DNA of 32,115 bases, taken from NCBI GenBank assembly GCA_028688325.1, contig JAQTYI010000003.1, positions 1 to 32,115 of the forward strand, in the 5' to 3' direction. The DNA comes from Candidatus Portnoyibacteriota bacterium. Lineage in GTDB: Bacteria; Patescibacteriota; Minisyncoccia; Portnoybacterales; GWB1-42-6. Shown here piece after piece: positions 1-4,743 of this stretch. Numbering within the stretch: the stretch's first letter is position 1; each line of letters starts with the position of its first letter. The notes under the pieces were generated by a model. The model ran no database searches. It saw only the letters and a program-made list of their open reading frames with translations, and was not told the DNA's origin. The position numbers were made by a program, and so were the translations under genes.

Positions 1-117
1 AGGAAGCCGGTAATACCGGAAGCGCCATTTATTTGGTTCCAAGGTAGGATCGGTAACAGGGAAGAAGTCGTAACAAGGCATCCGTAGCGGAAGCTGTGGA
101 TGGATCACCTCCTTTCT
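1..117 (+). rRNA. 16S ribosomal RNA, 3' end (partial)
   Basis: The segment carries the conserved 3' end of bacterial 16S rRNA: the helix 44/45 region with GAAGTCGTAACAAGG, then GGATCACCTCCTTTCT. The anti-Shine-Dalgarno core CCTCC is intact, which agrees with the AAGGAGG-type sites seen before several small genes in this window. The 5' part lies outside the window. No 23S or 5S sequence follows; the next genes are on the opposite strand, so the rRNA operon is split here. The exact mature end (about 117) is by analogy with other 16S genes. Confidence 0.97.
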
Positions 118-353
118 AGATTTTTTTATTTACTTTATGTAAATGACCATCTAGGAAAGTGTCGATTATTCTGTTTACGGGCATTCTGTTCACAGAATGG
201 GTCTCGGCGTAGACCTTAAATTCGCCGGTTAATAATGGCACAACCCTTAAAAACCCATTCGAGACAACTAAAAGCAACTAAAATTTTCTGCAAAAATTTT
301 ATCCCAAACATTGCACGGCAATGATTTGGGATCCGGTATTAAATGGAATTAGA
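118..353 (+). other. 16S 3' trailer with several hairpins
   Basis: No gene is visible in this stretch. It holds a series of stem-loops: 112-159 (6-bp CTAGAT/ATCTAG plus 4-bp CTTT/AAAG, enclosing a small ATTTAC/GTAAAT hairpin), CATTCTGT/ACAGAATG at 182-199, AAAATTTT/AAAATTTT at 280-300, and ATCCCAAA+CATTGC paired with GCAATG+TTTGGGAT at 301-332. It ends at a strong terminator. These are probably pre-rRNA processing or 3' protection structures. The usual 16S-23S spacer tRNAs on the plus strand are absent. Confidence 0.6.
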
Positions 354-381
354 AAAAATAACCCCGAAAGGGGTTATTTTT
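354..381. terminator. Bidirectional intrinsic terminator after 16S
   Basis: A perfect 12-bp stem, AAAAATAACCCC (354-365) with GGGGTTATTTTT (370-381), closes a GAAA tetraloop and has A and T runs at both edges. It can therefore stop the plus-strand rRNA transcript and also minus-strand transcription leaving tRNA-Ala. Its position ends the 16S transcript before any 23S gene. Confidence 0.9.
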
Positions 382-400
382 GTTTCTCAATAAATAGTTT

Positions 401-422
401 ACCCTGAGCGTAGTCGAAGGGT
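401..422. repeat. Short imperfect palindrome of the dispersed GAGCG-type repeat family
   Basis: ACCCT and AGGGT arms flank GAGCGTAGTCGA. The wording is related to the longer TGTCATCCTGAGCGAAG-type elements listed elsewhere in this window. The element touches the 3' end of tRNA-Ala at base 422. Confidence 0.5.
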
Positions 423-494
423 GGACCGATGGAGATTCGAACTCCAGACCCCCTCGTTGCAAACGAGGTGCTCTACCAACTGAGCTATCGGCCC
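422..494 (-). tRNA. tRNA-Ala (anticodon TGC)
   Basis: The minus strand folds as a full cloverleaf. The acceptor stem is GGGCCGA/TCGGTCC with one G-U pair, the D arm is GCTC...GAGC, the anticodon stem is CCTCG/CGAGG with loop TTTGCAA (anticodon TGC), and the T arm contains GTTCGAA. The discriminator is A. The gene does not encode CCA (ACCC follows), so a CCA-adding enzyme is needed. Spacer tRNA-Ala usually runs in the same direction as 16S; here it is opposite, so it is a separate unit with its own candidate promoter at 507-535. Confidence 0.95.
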
Positions 495-506
495 TCTTTC
501 ATAAAA

Positions 507-535
507 ATAATAGCAGTAATTTAGGTAAAAAACAA
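507..535 (-). promoter_or_regulatory. Candidate sigma-70-type promoter for tRNA-Ala
   Basis: On the minus strand TTGTTT and TATTAT are separated by 17 bp, ending 13 bp before the tRNA 5' end. The -35 box overlaps the T-rich tail of the terminator of the small gene upstream. Confidence 0.5.
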
Positions 536-560
536 TAAAAAAGGCCCTATGGCGGGCCTT
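531..560 (-). terminator. Intrinsic terminator of the two small minus-strand genes
   Basis: On the minus strand AAGGCCC and GGGCCTT form a 7-bp stem around GCCATA, followed by TTTTATTGTT. It lies 18 bp past the stop codon of the 75-residue gene. Confidence 0.85.
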
Positions 561-577
561 GTGGGGAGGCGGTTATT

Positions 578-805
578 TTATTGGGCGGAAGCCGGAACCG
601 CTCTGGTGGAGTCGATGAAGCGGTCTCCCTGATAGAGGACAATGCAGGTTTCCATCCCGCTGGTGTCCGCTTCGGTTCTTGCCATCGACACAATTCCTTT
701 TCTGCCCTCGTTCTCGTCTTTTACATCAAAAGGAACTCTGTCGATCCTGGGAACATTGCCTTTCCACGAAATGACCTTGACATTGAAGCCGCTAAGATTT
801 TTCAT
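578..805 (-). CDS. Small hypothetical protein (75 aa)
   Basis: I do not recognise the family. The start is set by a strong site on the minus strand, AAGGGGGGC about 4 bases before ATG, and the gene is followed by a clean terminator, so it is very likely expressed. The protein is soluble, without signal peptide or membrane segment. It is mostly beta-like, with WKGNVPRIDRVPFDV near the N-terminus and a later Cys in METCIVLYQGDR. It follows the 83-residue gene by 45 bp and probably shares its transcript, whose only obvious promoter lies before the tRNA-Ile locus at 1415-1443. Confidence 0.75.
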   Translation of the reverse strand: MKNLSGFNVKVISWKGNVPRIDRVPFDVKDENEGRKGIVSMARTEADTSGMETCIVLYQGDRFIDSTRAVPASAQ

Positions 806-850
806 AGAGCCCCCCTTTCTTGTCCGAATAGATTGGAATTGCCGGCTTTT

Positions 851-1102
851 TTAACCCAGTTTGCCTTCGATGATTTTTGCCACTTTCTCTCCAAATTCAC
901 GGGGAAATGGGCGCTCTCCGCCCTCAAGCAGCTCGGCAACGGTTTTTGCAAATTCACGGGGAAAGCTTTCTTCCTGTTCTTTGGTCAACGGTGAATTCAT
1001 TATTCTGGCGATCTCTTCAACGGAGACATAACCGGGGCGTTCGCTTTCTTTTGTACAAAAGAATTTTCTTATGGCAGACAGGATCTTTTTTATTTTTTCC
1101 AT
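851..1102 (-). CDS. Small hypothetical protein with an internal duplication (83 aa)
   Basis: The family is unknown. The site GGAGGTGAGGT directly before ATG fixes the start. The N-terminus is basic and helical (KIKKILSAIRKFF). Residues about 45-62 and 64-81 are two copies of a unit reading FPREF-x3-VA-x3-EG, and the DNA keeps the shared CAAATTCACGGGGAAA twice (894-909 and 948-963), so the duplication is recent or under selection. It is likely co-transcribed with the tRNA-Ile locus upstream and the 75-residue gene downstream. Rough lengths and repeat phase suggest paired amphipathic helices; no function can be assigned. Confidence 0.75.
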   Translation of the reverse strand: MEKIKKILSAIRKFFCTKESERPGYVSVEEIARIMNSPLTKEQEESFPREFAKTVAELLEGGERPFPREFGEKVAKIIEGKLG

Positions 1103-1192
1103 ACCTCACCTCCGTTAGGTATTTTATTAAGGAACAATAAAGCTTTGTGGGCGTGCCAAGATTCGAACTTGGGACCTCGTCATTATCAGTGA

Positions 1193-1222
1193 CCCCGCAC
1201 AAATGCTTCGCATTCTGCGGGG
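1193..1222. repeat. Hairpin inside the interrupted tRNA-Ile
   Basis: CCCCGCA (1193-1199) pairs with TGCGGGG (1216-1222), with an inner AATGC/GCATT stem. The left arm is repeated in inverted form at 1321-1331, so it can pair alternatively with the far end of the insertion. Confidence 0.7.
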
Positions 1223-1237
1223 CGCGGCGCGCTTTTG

Positions 1238-1311
1238 TGGGCGATCGAGGATTCGAACCTCGGACCTCGTCATTATCAGTGACGCGCTCTAACCAGCTGA
1301 GCTAATCGCCC
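1238..1311 (-). tRNA. tRNA-Ile (anticodon GAT), intact, nested
   Basis: The cloverleaf is complete: acceptor GGGCGAT/ATCGCCC, D arm GCTC...GAGC, anticodon stem CGTCA/TGACG with loop CTGATAA (GAT), T arm CGAGG/CCTCG with TTCGAAT, and discriminator A. CCA is not encoded (ACAA follows). This is the functional candidate. It is 74 nt long and lies wholly within the second insertion of the interrupted tRNA-Ile gene on the same strand. Confidence 0.95.
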
Positions 1312-1339
1312 TTAATATTTTTTGTGCGGGGTAGCGCTC

Positions 1340-1374
1340 CCTGCCCCGTCAATTCCAAGGGAATTTTTACGGGA
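1340..1374. repeat. 35-bp hairpin insertion in a tRNA D-loop
   Basis: CCCGT and ACGGG arms, with inner AATTCC/GGAATT, form a hairpin placed between the D-loop TTA and GAGC of the interrupted tRNA-Ile. The adjoining bases 1324-1345 form a further GGGG/CCCC palindrome around AGCGCT. Confidence 0.6.
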
Positions 1375-1414
1375 TAACCAGCTGAGCTACACGCCCCCCT
1401 ATAAACACAATAAT

Positions 1415-1443
1415 ATAATAACAAAAAGGTCGTTTAAAATCAA
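1415..1443 (-). promoter_or_regulatory. Promoter of the minus-strand tRNA-Ile and small-gene unit
   Basis: On the minus strand TTGATT and TATTAT are spaced by 17 bp, ending 18 bp before the acceptor GGGCGTG at 1396. It is back to back with the plus-strand promoter at 1452-1480. Confidence 0.65.
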
Positions 1444-1451
1444 GGGAAGAT

Positions 1452-1480
1452 TTGGCATAGAATTGAAAATTTGTTATAAT
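1452..1480 (+). promoter_or_regulatory. Promoter of the 59-residue coiled-coil gene
   Basis: TTGGCA, 17 bp, then a consensus TATAAT. It lies 43 bp before the ATG at 1523. Confidence 0.75.
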
Positions 1481-1522
1481 TTTAGCAGTAATCGGTTATC
1501 AAATAATCATTAATTTAAAACT

Positions 1523-1702
1523 ATGGACAGCGACATCAAAGACCAATTCAGCAAAATCATCTCTATGATAGAAGAGATGAAAAGGTCAAATTTGGAAGGC
1601 CTCAAACAAAAAGTCGACGCGCTGGATTTAAGAGAGATAACCGGCATGCTTCGCGAGATAAAAAGCCGGGTGGAGATCATTGAGAGCAAAATACAAAAAT
1701 AA
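1523..1702 (+). CDS. Small helical coiled-coil protein (59 aa)
   Basis: An open frame from ATG to TAA encodes a highly charged 59-residue protein, rich in Lys, Glu and Ile/Leu in heptad-like spacing (for example KIISMIEEMKRSNLEGLKQK). It has no Cys, signal peptide or membrane span. An ideal promoter sits just upstream and there is no obvious SD site. Small helical proteins of this kind are common and often unnamed in Parcubacteria-like genomes; an oligomerising or adaptor role is only a guess. A dispersed repeat begins 10 bp after its stop. Confidence 0.7.
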   Translation: MDSDIKDQFSKIISMIEEMKRSNLEGLKQKVDALDLREITGMLREIKSRVEIIESKIQK

Positions 1703-1711
1703 CAATCTTGA

Positions 1712-1796
1712 TGTCATCCTGAGCGAAGCGAAGGATCTCTGGCGCATGCCAGAAACCCGCATTCGCGGGAGATTCCTCGTTCCACTCGGAATGACA
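1712..1796. repeat. MITE-like dispersed repeat, full element
   Basis: Terminal TGTCAT and ATGACA frame two related inverted arms (left TCCTGAGCGAAGCGAAGGAT; the right arm in reverse complement begins TCCGAGTGGAACGAGGAAT). Two internal hairpins, TGGC/GCCA (1740-1751) and CCCGC/GCGGG (1756-1769), lie between them. It contains no open frame. It abuts the start of the YbaK-like gene, so that gene's 5' leader derives from the repeat. Confidence 0.8.
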
Positions 1797-1807
1797 CCCG
1801 AGTTTTT

Positions 1808-2314
1808 ATGCTATCCAAAACCATCCAAAAATTCCTGGACGCCAATAAAATCAAATATGAAGTCATTGAACACAAAACCGTTTATACGGCTTTTGACAAG
1901 GCCTCAACGCTCCACGCCAAGACACAGGAAGTGGGCAAGACCGTAGTTGTGTCGCTGGACGGCAAGGACTACGCGCTGGGACTCATCCCATCAAATAAAA
2001 ACCTGGACAAGAAAAAAGTGCTGTCCACTTTCAATAAATTGCGCGCCAAGGCAAAGGAAAAAAACTACAAAAAGATTGACTTTGCCAAAGAGCAATGGAT
2101 GAAGAACAATTTCAAGGGCGTAAAAATGGGTGCCACGCCGCCTTTTGGCGCGTTATATAAACTCCCGTTTTTTATGGATAACGCGATGGCCAAGCCCTCA
2201 AAAATAATCGTCAACGGCGGGGAATACGAACTGTCAATAAAACTTTCTCCGGCCAGTTTGATTAAAATTAATTCGGACACGATAAAAGGCGGTTTTTCTA
2301 TGGCTAAAAAATGA
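1808..2314 (+). CDS. YbaK/ProX-type aminoacyl-tRNA deacylase domain protein (168 aa)
   Basis: The sequence fits the YbaK/prolyl-tRNA-synthetase-associated fold: an N-terminal helix (KTIQKFLDANKIKYEVIEH), AKTQEVGKTVVVSLDG with the conserved Lys region, and a C-terminal GATPPFGALYKLPFFMD followed by IVNGGEYELSIKLSPASLIK. Family members hydrolyse mischarged tRNAs such as Cys-tRNA-Pro or Ala-tRNA-Pro in the cytosol; the substrate here cannot be read from sequence. The length is normal for a freestanding domain. No SD site precedes ATG, which lies 12 bp from a repeat element, and the TGA stop is inside the next hairpin repeat. The family call is firm and the specificity open. Confidence 0.85.
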   Translation: MLSKTIQKFLDANKIKYEVIEHKTVYTAFDKASTLHAKTQEVGKTVVVSLDGKDYALGLIPSNKNLDKKKVLSTFNKLRAKAKEKNYKKIDFAKEQWMKNNFKGVKMGATPPFGALYKLPFFMDNAMAKPSKIIVNGGEYELSIKLSPASLIKINSDTIKGGFSMAKK

Positions 2315-2451
2315 CATCGCGCTTGCGCGATGTCATCCCGCACTTGCCCTGCCCATCCGTAGCTTTACGCGAAGGAGGGATGCGGGATCCAGGATCTGGA
2401 TTCCTGCTTTCGCCATCCTCGCCGAGTATAGGCGGGCGGGAATTACAATTA
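2311..2451. repeat. Composite hairpin repeat overlapping the YbaK-like stop codon
   Basis: ATGACATCGC (2311-2320) pairs with GCGATGTCAT (2327-2336). This is followed by a CATCCCGC...GCGGGAT arm pair and a GGATCTGGATTCCTG stretch with CGCC/GGCG motifs. The last codon and stop of the YbaK-like gene lie in the first stem. There is no gene and no clear T tract, so it is a repeat rather than a standard terminator. Confidence 0.6.
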
Positions 2452-2459
2452 ATTATGCT

Positions 2460-3509
2460 ATGCTCCAAATTCTAACCTCGCTTTTGATACTCCTGAACCC
2501 CTCGGTGGCGTTTTTTACGCCGAACCGCGCGCCGATCCAAGACGCTCCTCCCAAAGAAGCGGTTTCTTTTGATTCGAGCATTGATAATTATAAATTACCC
2601 ATCTCCGAATCGATGTTTCTGGCCAGCCAGCTTGTGCCGGCTTACCCCATCCGCAATTGGAATTCGCCCGATCCCCAAATTTCCGCCAAGATAGGATTGG
2701 TTTTTGAGATATCTCGCCAGAGAATACTCTGGCAAAAGGACGGCTTGCACGAATCCCGTCCCATCGCCAGCTTGACCAAACTGATGACCTCCCTGGTTAC
2801 AATGGAAAACTCCAAGTTGGATGACGCCTTTAAGGTTAGCAAAAACGCCGTGGCCACGCCCGGAGAATTGGGAGGACTGATCGTTGGAGAAGAACTAACC
2901 GTTAAGAACCTGCTTTTCGCTCTTTTGGTTGAATCAAGCAACGACGCGGCCGTGGCGCTGGCCGAGGGAGTGAGCCAAAAATTAGCCCCAAACAACAACA
3001 TTGACACAAATAATATAGACCGTTCTGCGGACTCGACCGATACCCGAGGCGGCGAGCAAAGTCGAGTCGCAAATCCGGATATTGGATTATTCATCAATCT
3101 GATGAACCGAAAAGCCGAGTCAATGAGATTGGCCGACACTGATTTCACAGACCCGTCAGGCCTGGACCCCGGCAACCGCTCCAGCGCCTGGGACCTGAAC
3201 CGGCTTATGCAAGAAGTCCTGAAATATCCGGTCCTGCAGGAAATAATGAGAACCAAAGAAATTGACTTTGCGTCGGCGGACGGAAAATTCAGCCACCATC
3301 TGACCAGCACCGATAAACTTTTAGGAGTTGTGCCGGAAATTATCGCCGGCAAAACCGGCTACACGGAAGAAGCGGGCAATTGCATGATTCTGACCTGGCG
3401 GGCGCCAAATCAAGAGGGAACGGTGGTCTCGGTCATTATGGATAGCCAGGACAGAATGGCCGAAAGCGAGGCACTGGTGAAATGGACAAAAGAGGCGTTC
3501 TTGTGGTAA
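2460..3509 (+). CDS. D-alanyl-D-alanine carboxypeptidase (peptidase S11, DacA-like; 349 aa)
   Basis: A serine-type penicillin-binding protein that trims the terminal D-Ala from peptidoglycan stem peptides outside the membrane. The three active-site motifs are present: SLTK at 104-107 (nucleophile and Lys), SSN at 159-161 and KTG at 298-300. A hydrophobic N-terminal segment (about 3-20) is a likely export signal or anchor. The usual C-terminal amphipathic anchor is absent. Residues about 175-205 are a low-complexity insert, and the DNA under its end (3030-3068) is a GACTCGAC...GTCGAGTC hairpin, suggesting a repeat read in frame. It heads the mur/fts cluster. No SD is visible, and another ATG lies 5 bases upstream in a different frame. 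Confidence 0.92.
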   Translation: MLQILTSLLILLNPSVAFFTPNRAPIQDAPPKEAVSFDSSIDNYKLPISESMFLASQLVPAYPIRNWNSPDPQISAKIGLVFEISRQRILWQKDGLHESRPIASLTKLMTSLVTMENSKLDDAFKVSKNAVATPGELGGLIVGEELTVKNLLFALLVESSNDAAVALAEGVSQKLAPNNNIDTNNIDRSADSTDTRGGEQSRVANPDIGLFINLMNRKAESMRLADTDFTDPSGLDPGNRSSAWDLNRLMQEVLKYPVLQEIMRTKEIDFASADGKFSHHLTSTDKLLGVVPEIIAGKTGYTEEAGNCMILTWRAPNQEGTVVSVIMDSQDRMAESEALVKWTKEAFLW

Positions 3510-3590
3510 AATCCTAATAACAAATGACTAATTTCTAATAAAGTCCCCGCTTCGCGGGGACTGGATTTGTTATTAGAAATTGGGATTTTG
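3508..3590. repeat. Long hairpin repeat before mraY
   Basis: TAATAACAAAT (3515-3525) pairs with ATTTGTTATTA (3565-3575). ATTTCTAATAA (3531-3541) can instead pair with TTATTAGAAAT (3570-3580). AGTCCCCGC/GCGGGGACT (3542-3562) forms the apex, and AAAATCC/GGATTTT closes the base. It has two mutually exclusive long stems and no T tract. It fills the gap between the carboxypeptidase and mraY. Confidence 0.7.
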
Positions 3591-3604
3591 ACATTTTTTA
3601 TCAT

Positions 3605-4657
3605 ATGTCTGATCTATTCCAAATCTCAAGAATTCTGGGCCTGGCGGCCCTATCGTTCGTCGTCGCTTTCGCGCTAACTCCGCTCTGGGTCCATTTTTTG
3701 ACAAAGTGGCGCCTGGGCAAACAAATCCGCGCGGAAGGCGCGCCGGTATTCAATAAATTTCACCAGAAAAAAGAAGGCACGCCGACCATGGGCGGGCTTT
3801 TGATCTGGGTCACTGTCTTGTTTCTGGCTTTACTTTTTTGGGCATTAACCAAGATTGGAGTTGATGGCATTATCGGGAAATTAAATTTTTTAAACCGCTC
3901 TCAAACGCTTTTGCCGCTGGGCGCGCTGGTTGCTTCGGCCATTGTTGGATTAGCTGACGATTTGCTGGGAATTTTTCGGATCGGCCCCAACGGCGGAGGA
4001 TTGAAAATGCGTCATCGCTTATTAATTTATACCGCTATTGCCAGCTTTGGCGCCTGGTGGTTTTATTACAAACTAAGCTGGAGCACTGTTCATATTCCTT
4101 TCATCGGTAATTTCGATATCGGTCTTTGGTATGTTCCGGTTTTCATTTTTATACTCGTGGCTACATCTTTTTCGGTTAATGAGACAGACGGACTGGATGG
4201 ACTGGCCGGCGGCACACTGATGACGGCTTTTGGCGCCTATGGCGTCATCGCTTATGCACAAGGACATTTCGATCTGGCGGCTTTTTGCGGAGTGATCATC
4301 GGAGCGTTGCTGGCGTTTTTATGGTTCAACATAAACCCGGCCAAATTTTTTATGGGAGATACAGGTGCAATGTCCCTTGGCATCACGCTTGGCATCATTG
4401 CCATGATAACCAACCAATTTTTACTTTTGCCCATAATCGGCTTGGTCCTGGTGGCCGAATCCGCTTCTGTCATCATCCAGCTGGTTTCCAAAAAATTGCG
4501 CAACGGCAAAAAGGTCTTCATTTCCGCGCCCATCCACCACCATCTGGAAGCCAAGGGCTGGCCGGAATCGCAGATAACCATGCGCTTTTGGATAATTTCT
4601 TTTATGACCGCGTCCGTTGGGCTGATAATCGCGTTTTTGGATAGATTTTACTTGTAA
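3605..4657 (+). CDS. mraY: Phospho-N-acetylmuramoyl-pentapeptide-transferase (MraY, 350 aa)
   Basis: MraY transfers phospho-MurNAc-pentapeptide from UDP to undecaprenyl phosphate, making lipid I at the inner face of the membrane. The protein is a polytopic membrane protein of typical length (about 10 spans). It contains GTPTMGG near residue 60, ADD in the third conserved loop, NETDGLDGLAGG (the catalytic Asp loop) near 197-208, NPAKFFMGDTGA, and the C-terminal PIHHHLEAKGWPE motif. Neighbours murD, ftsW and murG confirm the role. No SD precedes ATG; the leader is a hairpin repeat. Confidence 0.97.
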   Translation: MSDLFQISRILGLAALSFVVAFALTPLWVHFLTKWRLGKQIRAEGAPVFNKFHQKKEGTPTMGGLLIWVTVLFLALLFWALTKIGVDGIIGKLNFLNRSQTLLPLGALVASAIVGLADDLLGIFRIGPNGGGLKMRHRLLIYTAIASFGAWWFYYKLSWSTVHIPFIGNFDIGLWYVPVFIFILVATSFSVNETDGLDGLAGGTLMTAFGAYGVIAYAQGHFDLAAFCGVIIGALLAFLWFNINPAKFFMGDTGAMSLGITLGIIAMITNQFLLLPIIGLVLVAESASVIIQLVSKKLRNGKKVFISAPIHHHLEAKGWPESQITMRFWIISFMTASVGLIIAFLDRFYL

Positions 4658-4666
4658 ACCCTAAGC

Positions 4667-4740
4667 TGTCATTCTGAGCGAAGCGAAGAATCTTTGACAA
4701 ATTTCAAGATCCTTCGTCGTTACGCTCCCCAGGATGATCT
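4667..4740. repeat. Dispersed TGTCAT-type repeat between mraY and murD
   Basis: The left arm TGTCATTCTGAGCGAAGCGA and a right arm whose reverse complement begins AGATCATCCTGGGGAGCG mark a full element of the same family as 1712-1796. It ends 3 bp before the murD start, so murD has no room for an SD site. Confidence 0.75.
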
Positions 4741-4743
4741 AGT

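Larger units (their letters stand above)
1148..1396 (-). pseudogene. Interrupted tRNA-Ile (GAT) whose two halves enclose another tRNA-Ile
   Basis: Read on the minus strand, 1396-1375 gives acceptor GGGCGTG, TA, D-stem GCTC and loop AGCTGGTTA. GAGCGC follows only after a 35-bp insertion (1374-1340). 1193-1148 gives GTCAC, the TGATAATGAC anticodon arm (GAT), a T arm with GTTCGAA and acceptor CACGCCC plus A. The acceptor halves pair perfectly with each other and differ from the nested intact gene. The second insertion (1194-1333) lies within the 5' side of the anticodon stem and contains the complete tRNA. Insertion 1 is a hairpin (CCCGT/ACGGG with AATTCC/GGAATT). Insertion 2 is bounded by 11-bp inverted repeats (1193-1203 and 1321-1331) and has a second hairpin at 1193-1222. 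It is most simply a broken gene; a spliced or processed tRNA is the alternative. Confidence 0.7.

Noticed and set aside
118-353. A 23S or spacer tRNA expected after 16S on the plus strand
   Set aside because: No tRNA fold or 23S start is visible on the plus strand before the terminator.
581-1140. Plus-strand frames opposite the two small minus-strand genes
   Set aside because: The minus-strand genes have strong SD sites and a terminator; the plus frames have neither.
1321-1362. The tRNA insertion contains GGAATTGACGGGG and CCCGCACAA, in the order found in the universal 16S 910 region
   Set aside because: The bases are explained by the local palindromes (AATTCC/GGAATT and CCCCGCA/TGCGGGG), and the flanking 16S bases do not match, so a 16S fragment is not supported.
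2642-3352. A 236-codon frame on the minus strand opposite the carboxypeptidase
   Set aside because: The plus strand has complete S11 catalytic motifs; the opposite frame has no recognisable domain or SD and is a coding shadow.
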